Origin: Marsupella aquatica
Taxonomy: Eukaryota > Marchantiophyta
Direction of reading: 5' to 3'
Assembly (NCBI GenBank): GCA_973895155.1
Contig: OZ316892.1
Coordinates: 16,120,001-16,184,000, forward strand
DNA: 64,000 bases
The notes under the pieces were generated by a model. The model did no database searches. It was not told where the DNA came from and saw nothing but the letters and a program-made list of their open reading frames with translations. The translations under genes were made by a program, and so were the position numbers. Positions 1-9,841 of the stretch are shown here, in pieces; the first letter of the stretch is position 1; each line of letters begins with the position of its first letter.

Positions 1-617
1 TATTTAATTCTTATTTATGTTTTGTGTAGGATCTCCTTATATGATGCTTTGTTTCATGTGAAAGTCATTCATGCTATGTTCATTTCTTGTATTCAATGTG
101 TTATATTTTTAAAGTTAGAACATCAGATTTCTATGTATTGTAATGTGGAGTGCTCTCTCTCCTTATGAACTGTCCCTCTGTGTTCATTAATCATGGTTAC
201 AACTTGCATGTGAACCTTATTAGTTATAAACATGAGTATATAGAGTCCCAAATGGTTCTGTTGTGTGACCCGGGCCAGGGTCTCCATTGGTCTCTCCTGT
301 GACACTAAATGGTCCCACGCTAGTCGTTGTTGAATGCGGGTAAGTCATGTGTGTGACTTACCATGTGACTCGTCAAAGTCATATTGTAGTCACGTAGAAA
401 CAAGGCTAGACTCCACAATAAAGTCACAGATCAGTCACAAATGGGTATCAAGCAAGTCACAAAGCCCAATATCAACAGTGACTTCCATTTTTTGGTCTCA
501 ACTTTTGCAACTCCAAGGATCACAGCGTGGGTCAAGTCACGTTGAGTCACAATTAAGTCACATGAGCCAAAATGAGTCACATATTGCGGTCTCAATTCAC
601 CTCGGATTCTTCTAGTG
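1..617 (+). mobile_element. CACTA (En/Spm-type) transposon, right end only
   Basis: The segment ends in TCTAGTG, which is the inverse of a CACTA terminus. From about 335 to 600 it is packed with short direct and inverted copies of AAGTCAC, GAGTCAC and GTGACT. Such subterminal repeats bind the TNPA-type protein in known CACTA elements. The whole segment is homologous to 58975-59620, which ends with the same TCTTCTAGTG. The coding part lies to the left of the window. The three bases after the end (618-620, TGT) would be the target duplication, but the left end is not available for comparison. Confidence 0.75.
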
Positions 618-700
618 TGTACATGGAGCCTGGGAAACGTAGAAAGTGTGACCACCCAATAGTGTTTACAGGGGTCAGAGCCATTTTGGTCCATGGCCAG

Positions 701-728
701 CATGGTAATGGTAATGGTAATGGTAATG
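701..728. repeat. ATGGTA microsatellite
   Basis: About four and a half copies of the hexamer ATGGTA stand just outside the CACTA terminus. No coding function is visible. Confidence 0.8.
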
Positions 729-835
729 TATTATAAGCTCCGGGACCATGAAAGTCAAAGGAGCTGCCACAAAAAGTAAAGTACAATGCAATCAAAGAAA
801 AGAGCAACCAAAAGAGATTGCTCAGAAGAGGACAA

Positions 836-1120
836 CTATGTCCTCAAAGAAACTATGGACCTAGAGAGCCCTGAAAGATTTTCCAAACCTATTCTCCTTT
901 CCCTATCCACCGCAAAGATATATCTTCCAAGTTGCTGAGGGGGCAGACCAAACAATGCATACAAATCTTTCACCAAGATTTGAGATGCCATCCTAACCCC
1001 CTCATAAAACTTGCAAGCAATGAATACATGATATTCATTCTCTATACTAGAGCTATCACATGGGTTGACCAAAGTGCATTGGTCAACTTTACAAAAACGA
1101 TTCTCTAAGCTCCATGGCAC
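836..1120 (-). pseudogene. LINE zinc-binding (zf-RVT-like) remnant
   Basis: A 94-codon minus-strand ORF has two cysteines about five residues apart, then a His followed by a Cys four residues on (HVFIAC). It is preceded by a Trp-rich start. This resembles the reverse-transcriptase zinc-binding domain at the C-terminus of plant LINE ORF2 proteins. No RT motifs are found next to it on this strand, so only the tail remains. It is not a continuation of LINE1 or LINE2, which are on the plus strand. The call is tentative because the cysteine spacing is looser than usual. Confidence 0.3.
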
Positions 1121-1178
1121 TATAGTTTAGGACATCACTCCAGAGACTACACATGTTGTTGCAAGGACATGGCTATTA

Positions 1179-1848
1179 GTGATAAAGAAGTGGTCATGGT
1201 CCTACATGAATTCTGCAATTACTCAACAAGGCCTAAAAGTAGTTGAGGCCTCTTGGATCACAGATTCCATAGCACATCAAATTGTACAGGATACTGAGCA
1301 CTACAAACTATGGGAGGATGAAGAAGCTATTGCATCAGCTTGGGCTGAACAAGAAGTTTGGGAAGCAAAGGCACGGCTTGTTGATGTCCAATATGGACCT
1401 GTACTCAACAAAGGATAGAGCTCAAGAAGGTTGAAGAGTATGTTGGTTGAGGAGACAAAGGAACCAACCCCCATTCTGAAAGGGCTGAGCATGGTATTTG
1501 TGGAGGCAGGAATTGGAGAGGTTAAGTGCAAAGTGTACAAGTCCACAGTGCTTGGCCTAGGTGGGAGAGTGGAGGAGAATATAACAAAGGACACCACTCA
1601 TTACTAAGTCATATCCCAAAGCCTGCTGCAAGTTTGGGAAGGGAGACATTCTCTTTTATGTCATGTCCCATAATGTGTTTGTGGTTTCATATGCTTGGCT
1701 TGTGGAATCAGTAGCAGCTGGGAAGCGTCAAAACCCAATGGACTATGATCTTTTTGAGGCCTGGCCACGGAAGGGTTAGGATCCCCACAGTGAGAACTAT
1801 GTGACAACAAGTGAGGAAGGGGTCATTAGCGATTCTGAATCAGAGTGA
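1179..1848 (+). pseudogene. Gene remnant with BRCT-like motifs
   Basis: The first ORF (1179-1418) carries GLKVVEASWITDSIAHQ, which resembles the conserved Trp helix that ends a BRCT domain. After one in-frame TAG the reading frame continues through a stretch with a hydrophobic strand (MVFVEAGIGEV), a Gly-Gly turn (LGLGGRV) and a TH pair near 1590. That is the order expected in a second BRCT domain. A one-base frameshift near 1600 moves to another frame that reads VVSYAWLVESVAAGKR at about 1678-1728. The piece ends with an acidic tail at 1848. BRCT domains bind phosphopeptides in DNA-repair proteins. The parent gene is not identified; a family X polymerase or a ligase is possible. Stops and the frameshift mark it as a pseudogene. 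Confidence 0.4.
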
Positions 1849-2321
1849 GGAGTAGTAGCATCAGTTTGGACACAAGTTGTTTTGTATAAATCACATCTTT
1901 GAAATAAATGTGATCTTTGAACTAATGTACCTTGATATGGTTGGTCGCAATTGGACCTATTTTACTATTGGCGGATTTTACTTGTTTCTGATCTGCATGA
2001 TCTATTTAGGTTGCCACCAAAGCAACTTGGATTGTATATCATGGCAGTGGATAGGAAACGATGTGATAGCATTACACATTAGTGACTCTTAAGGTCCTTA
2101 ATTTGTTATTAGTGAAGATGTAGAGATCCTCACATGAGCATTTGACTCATTTCTTTGCTTTGTATTTGGCTTTTTTGCCACAGCTCCCTTGACTCATTGG
2201 GTCGTCGTGGAGCTTAGAATTTGACTTTGACTTTGACTTTGATTGTTGTTTCCTGCTGCCTGGGGGTGTCACTATAAACGTACTGGGTGGGCTCAAATCT
2301 TGGCGGCAGACTTTGGTGGAT
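1849..2321. other. Spacer without a recognised gene
   Basis: There is one unrecognised 71-codon ORF (1877-2092) with a hydrophobic middle and no motif I know. TTTGAC repeats about three times at 2221-2242. I see no other structure. Confidence 0.5.
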
Positions 2322-2747
2322 ATGTTGCCTTTCCTAGATCAACATGCGCTATGTAGGCTCCTCCTATGGGTTGCCATATGGCTGGCCATAGTTTGGACTC
2401 TCCTACATGGGTTGGTGCTAAAACAGATTTTGGCACTGCCCGAGGATGTAAGAGACGATGAATTTGTGGTGAATGAGGATGCACAGTCCAAAGAGGACAT
2501 CTACTTTTCAGCAGATGAGTTAGACAAGCACGATGCTGTAGGTGGTTCCTTGTTGCCTGATTTGGCAGATGATATAGTTCTTACACATGTCTGGCCGAGG
2601 GTTCTTGTGGTGTCCTACGCACAAGATATCTGCAAATATAGACAAATTAGTACCCGGTGGAGGAACTTGGTAGCAACTTGCCCCCAGTGGAGGGCATTGC
2701 ATCCACTGCTTGTAGGCACGGATGGAAGACCCCCATGGCATGAGTAG
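2322..2747 (+). CDS. F-box-like protein ORF, probably partial
   Basis: I chose the ATG at 2322. The first 35 residues are hydrophobic and could span a membrane or be an artefact of a missing exon boundary. An acidic linker follows. Residues about 90-135 read LPDLADDIVLTHVW, then CKYRQISTRWRNLVA and CPQWRAL. This is the pattern of an F-box: a Leu-Pro start, a helix, then a Cys/Arg-rich turn with W-R-x-L-V. F-box proteins link substrates to SCF ubiquitin ligases through Skp1. No substrate-binding repeats are visible downstream. The left breakpoint of the 22 kb duplication (2695) falls inside this ORF, so the second unit keeps only its last 53 bases. It may be a gene fragment rather than a working gene. 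Confidence 0.4.
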   Translation: MLPFLDQHALCRLLLWVAIWLAIVWTLLHGLVLKQILALPEDVRDDEFVVNEDAQSKEDIYFSADELDKHDAVGGSLLPDLADDIVLTHVWPRVLVVSYAQDICKYRQISTRWRNLVATCPQWRALHPLLVGTDGRPPWHE

Positions 2748-3393
2748 GGTTTAGACCTTGATGATTTGATGTACATGCATGAGTACCTGAAGTCTGAGTG
2801 GCATCGAGAATAGTGTTGGTACCCATATTTGACCTGGTAAACAGGTGAGATATCCGATACCGCTCTCACACCTATGCCTATGACTATGACTATACATGAT
2901 TGGACTTTGATATGGTCATGGGTGTACATGCAGAGGCGGTACATTTGAGGACAGCGAAGGAGGTGGTGACATCCTCCAACATTTAGGAATTTTTGCTTAT
3001 TCACTTGACAATAGGTACACTACTCAAGAACCTGTTTTTTTTCTTTTGGGGTGATTTAGGGTTTGTGTACCTTTATTACACATTATGTACACTCTTTTGG
3101 CAGATACAGTCAGGGATGGAACCCAAATACCACCAGTAGGTATCCTTTTTCACTGCTGTCCATGACTGCAGTGCTTCCAGCCTGTTACAATTATGCACCC
3201 TGGTCACCACCCTCCCCAAACCCAGCCGAAGGCACAGGCACTGCCTTTGCATCATCCCACGAGCATTTCATGCCATGATAATAAGCTTTGGCAACGTGAA
3301 AGGTTAAGAACCAGACTTTCAGGAGCCAGTAGGATGAGATGTCCTTGTGCTATCTGCCAAGGATCCCGTACCAGGGGTGTGACATGGGTAACG
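2748..3393. other. Spacer between the F-box-like ORF and the gypsy LTR
   Basis: No clear gene. ORFs of 71 and 130 codons overlap at 3063-3585; the longer runs into the LTR and is not credible as a unit. Near 3330-3385 one frame reads MRCPCAICQGSRTRGV. This recalls the Cys-Pro-Cys motif near the N-terminus of CACTA TNP2-type proteins, but the match is too short to call. The last five bases, TAACG (3389-3393), are the left target duplication of the gypsy element. Confidence 0.4.
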
Positions 3394-5340
3394 TGTCACC
3401 TGCTTATCAAACGACTAACACAACAAACACCACATGGTTCCACTAAAAATCGTTTGTATCGTATGACGGGGACGTGGAGGGACGCTATATGGATCAATTT
3501 CATACTAAGGATGAGTAGATTCGTTTCCGCTCCCGGAAATGTATTTTTTGATCAAGTTTATCGACTATACGTAATCTGCTTTTGATCAAGTCCCGTGGAC
3601 TACCTTGCTTCTACTCCTCCTGGCCTTTGGCAAAGTGCTGTCACCACTCTCCCACTCACAGGGTCGACCAAGCCATGTAATTTTCTCTAAATACTCATAC
3701 TAGGGGAAGAACACAATCGTGCAACCAAGAGAGGGAACAACACACAAGAAGTCATGAAAATCCAACCGAATCAATATCTATTAGTGGCCAAGGTAACACA
3801 TTGCATGGGCAACCCGGTCTCCACCGTCTACCCAACTCCTGCCTCACGGGACAATGCGCCTCTCCACCTCAATACTCCGGATCAATTCCCTACTCTTGTT
3901 GAAGGCTAATCCTCACAAAAACAACACTAGACTGAGTTCCCCCCTTGCTCCTACCGGGGGCTGCTAGTTAAATACCGAAAACAACAATGCGTGAACACAC
4001 AAGCCCTAGGGTGTGGCGGTGACCACTGCCCTGGCTGGCCGCCATCCGCTGGCGGCGCCGCTAACCTAAAAGTTTTCTACACATGCGGCACACACATGCA
4101 CCCCTAATCCTATTGCTACCTAAGTGAGGCCAACGGTGCCTTCGTCGGCCCTCACACCAACTAAACAAAACTAGACTAATATCCTATGTAGGCCATGGCC
4201 TACCTTCCTACTACGGGGCGGCCAACACCTCCCACTACTCTGGCCATGGGAATAGCCGAAAGTAGAAGTTACTCGAAATTTGGTCCTGAGAAATTTTGTG
4301 AGTAGCCACGGCCATCCTGATCGTAACCCCGAAAATGGCTCCCAAAACGGACATCAGACGCCCGAGATATGGCCTACCGAGTCTCAAATCCTACCACGGC
4401 CAACGTCACTTCCAAATCGTCCGTACGGTCCCGGCCCCCCATCACGACATCAAATTGAGGTACCCTGGCCATGGCCACATGCCCTGACTTGGCCGGGCCA
4501 CCCTCCTGAAGTCCGTACGGACGTCCGTACGGTGCAGAACCCTCATTTTTTCACAAAAATGCTCCGGTCTATATCTCTCTCATTTGAACTCTGTTTGAGG
4601 CGTGTCTTACATCATTAGATTCAGCTCAACGAGCTCCTTCCAATAAGCCCATGAGTTCTTGATTTTGAGAAGATTGAAAATTTCGACTTTTGTGTGGCCA
4701 AGGTCCGTACGGCTCCCGTACTAACTGTCATCTAATTTCTTGCTTGTAGTAAGATCCTCATCTATGGATTGGCCACTAGAACCCACACTGTCCTCCTGGT
4801 CGGGGTCTCATTGGGCTTGCCCTCCGGTGGCCAGGGCCTCTCCCCTCAGGCCGCCTTACTGTTGGCCAACACCCTCCTTGGCCGGCTTGCAACCTTGCAG
4901 GCCACCTGCCATCCAGGTCGGCTTCTTCCTCCCTGGCCGGCTTGTTGTTTGGCCGGCACTCTATTGGTTGGCCGACACCCAAAAGTGATGCTTGGCCACT
5001 CTTGCCTTTCGACCCGGCCCCCGTTACGTTAATACTAGGGCCGCTTAAAAATAAAAAGATAGGAATCCCCCAACGCCTACATGGAAGGGCATTAGGGTAC
5101 ATGCCTTGTCTTGCCCCGGCCAGTGGCCAACCCCCCTTATCCTGAGGCTTGGCCGACAACTAAAATTAAGAGTACATAAAAACCATCAACACACACCTCA
5201 TCTTATTGTACGTAAACTATCTTTGGCGAGGTTGTAAGAGAACAAAAGCAAAAAAAAACTTGACACAAATCTATTTATTTACATGTGTGCGTCACTACTA
5301 CCCTTTAAAATCATTCATTGGGACCATTGGCCCCGTCACA
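3394..5340 (-). repeat. 3' LTR of the unit 1 gypsy element
   Basis: A 1947 bp direct repeat of 11920-13865. I count roughly 20-25 differences, about 1.1%, including a rearranged short stretch near 4890-4915. It contains four CCGTACGG palindromes and many GGCCGG blocks. The last codons of pol (5311-5340) lie inside it. Confidence 0.95.
4421..4712. promoter_or_regulatory. CCGTACGG palindrome cluster in the gypsy LTR
   Basis: The 8 bp palindrome CCGTACGG occurs at 4421-4428, 4513-4520, 4525-4532 and 4705-4712. The middle pair forms TCCGTACGG-ACG-TCCGTACGG. The same set is in the unit 1 5' LTR and the unit 2 5' LTR; in the unit 2 3' LTR one copy has decayed to CCTTACGG. GTAC is the known core bound by plant SBP-box factors and by copper-response regulators. 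A role as LTR cis-elements is inference. Confidence 0.45.
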
Positions 5341-8300
5341 TAGCTCCCCTCTTAATTGCAAAGCGTCCCCGCGAGCACCATACTCCTCTTCCATGTAATA
5401 CTTCTTCAACCGCTCCTGGTTGATGCGGGTGTTGAGTAGCTGTCTCTCCAATGTTTTGAGTTGCACAGATCCATTTGGGTAGACCTTGTCTACAAGGTAG
5501 GGTCCCATCCACCGCGTGTGTAATTTTCCTGGGAAATGCATAAATCGATTGTCGTAGAGTAGCACCAAATCTGCCTGCTGAATGGTCGTTCGTCGAAGGC
5601 GGGCATCATAGTGTAACTTCCGTTTGGTTTGTTGTTGCTCTGTGCGCTCCAGAGCATGCTCACGTATTTCTGTTAGCTGTTCCAACTGCTGGATCCGAGC
5701 TGCTGCACTTCTGTCCTCTTCGTCCCTCTCCCTGGTCAAGATTTGGATGGTGGGCACCTCAAATTCCACCGGTACAAGAGAATGTTGGCCAAACACAAGG
5801 AAGTAGGGGGTATGGCCAATGGTGGTTTTGTGGGCCAAGTTGTAGGCGTATGTAGCAGCGAGCAACTTCAAATCCCAGTTAGTCTTGTGGGCCGACACCG
5901 TCTTGTTGAGGATCTTCCCCATAATCCCATTTGCTCTCTCCGTTAGCCCATTTGCTCGTGGATGGTAGGGGGTGGTCTTCCGATGGGTGACTAAGTAGTT
6001 CTCGGTCAGACGCGCAATCGTGTGATTGAGAAAGTGTGTGCCCCGGTCACTTACGAGTTCCAAGGGTGGGCCAAACCGTGTGAAAATCTGCTCATACAAA
6101 AACCGTGCAGTGGTGTTTGCGTCATCCTTGGCCGTTGCCCGGGCCTCCACCCACTTTGTGGCGTAGTCAGTGGCCAGTACAATATAGCGTTTTCTTCCCC
6201 TTTGGGTAATCGGAGTGAAGGGGCCAATGAAATCAATCCCCCACTTCTCAAATGGTGCAAGGGGAAGTATGGGCACCAATGGGTGTCGAGAGGAGGGCCC
6301 TGGTTTTCCTTGGCGTTGGCAGGGGTCACATCTCTGAATGTACCGATGGACATCCCGAAAAAGAGTTGGCCACCAATAGCCAGCATCCAGTATCTTCCTA
6401 GCTGTGGTTTCTCGTGCAAAGTGGCCACCGGCTTCCTCCTCATGTAGTGCCGCCATTACTGTACTTATCTCAGCCTCCTCCAAACAATGACAAAGGCGTC
6501 CATCCATCCCGTATTTGTGAAGTACTCCCTTCACAAGCAAGTAGGGCCCCGTCTTGCGTAAGAACATCGTTGCACGTTCCGGACCCAACCGTAATGGAAC
6601 CTTGGCCGTACAGAGAAATTCAAGAATTTCTCCATACCAAGTAGTGGCCTCTGTAGTCACCTTGAAGACCTCTTCATCGGGAAAACTATCATCAATCTCT
6701 TGAGAGTCAGATGCTCCCTCAATACGGGAGAAGAAGTCAGCATTGCTGTGACTCTTCCCGGATCTCACCCTCACCGCATAGTTGAACTCCTGCAACAATA
6801 GAACCCAACGTGCAATCCTACCAGACAAATCCGGTTTATTGACCATGTACTTCAAACTATTGTGATCCGTGTGGAACACGACCTTGTAACCCAACAAATA
6901 GTGACGATATTTCTTGCAAGCGTAAATGATACCAAGAGCCTCCCTATCGGTGGGTGAGTAGTTCTTCTCTACCGGGGCCAACTGCCTACTGGCAAAGTAG
7001 ATGGGATGATCTCTCCCATCATCATCTAGCTGACTCAAGACAACACCGATGCAGAATCCTGATACGTAGGTAAACATGGAACTCCTTATTCCAATTAGGC
7101 GTGATGAGTACGGGAGCCCCTAGCAAACATTTCTTCAATTCATCAAAAGCAGCTTGTCGGGAGGGAGTAGGTTCAAACTCACTTCCCTTCTTCAACATGG
7201 ACGTGAGTGGCATGGCCACCTTGGCAAAGTCTTTGATAAATCATCGATAGTAGCCGACACAACCCAAGAACCCTCTCACCTCCTTGACATTGGTTGGAAA
7301 GGAGACGGCCACCCACACGGCCACCTTCTCACGATCAACTTCAATTCCCCTAGTGGACACCTTGTGGCCTAATAGAATCCCCTCCTCAATTCCAAAGAAA
7401 CATTTCTCAGGATGGAGCTTCAAGCATGTCTCCCGGCACCGCTGAAAAGTCAACCGTAAATGTTCAGGATGATTGACTCGCTTGCCATAGACAACAAAGT
7501 CATCAATAAAAATCTCCAAGAACCGATGCAAAAAGTCATGGAAGATGTTCATCATGAGTTGTTGGAACATCCTCGGGGCATTGCACAACCCAAAAGGCAT
7601 CCTCCTAAACGCAAAAATTCCCCACTCCGTCGTGAACGCCGTCTTGAGTTGGTCCTCCTGCCGAATCCAGATCTGGTTGTAGCCAGAGTAACCATCCAAG
7701 AAACTATAAATTTCCCACCCTGCTACCATGTCTAACACAATGTCCGTGAACGGAAGGGGGTAATAGTCCTTCTTGGTGGCCTCATTTAATTTTCGAAAAT
7801 TTTGACACACCCGTATTTTCACCTTGCCGTCTGGCCCCTTCTTCTTGGGCACAATGACAATGGGTGATACCCACTCACTGTGCATAATTGGGTAAATGAA
7901 GCCCGCATCCAACAATCGATCGATCTCGTCTTTGACCATCAATGAATACTTGGGATTGAGCCGGTATTGGCGTTGTCGTACCGGCCGTGCTCCCAACATT
8001 AGGTCAATGCTATGCTCACCAAACTCAGGAGGTACCCCCTTCAAGTCCTGGTGGCTCCACGCAAATACGTCTTGGTATTCTTTCAACAACTCCTGAATGG
8101 TGTGTTGATCTGTAGCATCCAGCTTGCGGCCAATGTTGAGGGTCTTCCCTTCACCGACTACCACCTTTGTATATTGCTCTGGTCTAATCACATCCAACTT
8201 ATTGCGAGTTTCTTCATCAAATGTTTCCTCCAAACGTGCAAGCCTCATCCCCCCGTACACAGGCGTGTTGCTCTCTTGCTGGTCTGGCCTAGACAGGCCA

Positions 8301-9841
8301 TTGGTGACATGGCTCATCATCTCCTCTATGTCCGCCTCATTTGCAAATGCACGTAGCTCCTCTCTTAGGTCATCATCTAGGATGTCATTGACAAATTGCT
8401 CTCTCTACTCATCATCAAACATGATATTGTGGGTCTGCCGTCTCACCTCCTCTGAGTGATCCTCCTCCGCTGAGTGCTCCTCCTCTTGAGTATCAGGGGT
8501 ATGTAGTGGTTCAGCTCCCACAGTTTCCACTCGCTCGTCTTTGGTTTCTTCTGGCATGATGCAACCTTGGCCAAGTGGCACCTCCACTCCATTCTCCGCT
8601 GGGGTAGTAGCTTGGGGACCAAAAACATCCTCCTCTGTAAGGTGAGAAATCAATTTCACCATGTATACTTCATCTTCATCTTCCTCTGAGGTGACCTCCG
8701 AATCGTATTGTTCCTCCATTGATGTAGTTTCCCCTTGAGGTGACTCAGCTGACCATGGAATGATGATAGTGGGGGTACCAAACCGAAACTGCCGTTTTCC
8801 CCAATCGCTAGTTACCTTGGCCACGTACAACCATGGGCGGCCAATCAATATGGGACAACCGTATGGCCTGACCGGCCGCATTACCAAGTAATTGAGGGGG
8901 AAGGATTTGCCTCCAATCATTGTGGGTATCATGGTGAGGCAACCCAACGGTACCACTCGTGCACCATCGGCCAACCTCATAGCTCGTGCAGGTGGCTCCA
9001 ACTCTGTGTATCCTAATCGGTTTGCCGTCTCTTCAGTCATGATGTTGACACTTGAGCCCCCGTCCACTGGTACAAACCGTATTGCACATCCGTTGATGTC
9101 TATCGTGAGTTCTGGGGCACCCAAATCTTTTGTGACCCAATTGACTTGAATGGGGTCAGCCCCTACCCTGGGTAACCTCCTTCTACGCCGTCTTCCCATA
9201 AGCATCTCTTTGACTTGGCGGCGGTAGAGGGAGCTATCACGTAGTAGTTGGCCAATGGTGGCAGTGACTGGACAGTGAAGTATGTCTTGAGTGATGTTGT
9301 ATGCTGTTGCAGGAGGTATGGGTGGGATGACCTCCTCTCCTGGTTTCCAGCGAACTACCTTCTCCTCCGCTTTCTTTCTGGCTCTTGCCTCCTCCATGTC
9401 TTTGTCATTGGCCGCTTGCATGGCTTGTGCTTCTAGCTCCTCTAGCTGCTTCCGTACTTCCTCTCCTACTTTGGGGTAGAACAACTTGGGGTTGTCCCGG
9501 TCAAAGTCGCTATCTTCCATGGGTGGCACCTCTGGTTCGTGTGATGTGCCTGAGGTGGAAGCTTGATGCACCTCCTTGTATTTTTGCTTCTCAATAGACT
9601 TGTCCTTCTTCTTTCCAGATCGAGTGGAGACCCGATAACAAGAGTAATGCCTCCTCTCATCGTCGCTGTCCACCTCCGGTAGAGTCTCCATGTGAGTCCA
9701 CTCGTGACTTGGTGGTGTGTGCGCAACGACTTTTGAAGCTACAACAACAACCCTAGGTGCCTCCACAACTGGAGATACTACAACGACTGAAGATACCAAC
9801 TCCTTGCTGATGGTGGCCAACTTCTGGTTGGGGGTGTCCAC
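5311..9841 (-). pseudogene. pol: Gypsy pol (protease, RT, RNase H, integrase), broken, unit 1
   Basis: Read from 9841 downward. An acidic and Lys-rich N-terminal part comes first. The protease follows near 9060 with VDGGSSVNIM, so the active site is Asp-Gly-Gly rather than Asp-Ser/Thr-Gly. RT covers about 8100-7300, with PKKKG, a YPLP core and the catalytic FIDDF at about 7496-7510. RNase H (about 7070-6750) has TDRE and FHTDH. Integrase has a His-His-Cys-Cys zinc module at about 6470-6310 and Asp, Asp, Glu residues in TDYATKW, VSDRG and GLTERANG. Two in-frame stops break the frame: TAG at 8405-8407 and TGA at 7241-7243, each one transition from a sense codon. A 2 bp deletion near 7060 shifts the frame only in this unit. 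The frame ends 30 bp inside the LTR. The polyprotein would make the enzymes for reverse transcription and integration. Confidence 0.93.
5344..5353 (-). other. Polypurine tract, unit 1 gypsy
   Basis: On the element strand this reads AAGAGGGGAG and ends three bases before the 3' LTR. That is the expected place for the plus-strand primer. Its partner in unit 2 is 27708-27717. Confidence 0.7.

Noticed and set aside
4280-5159. ORFs of 82-127 codons inside the gypsy LTRs
   Set aside because: They overlap on both strands, recur only because the LTR does, and differ between copies by frame-changing indels. LTR sequence explains them.
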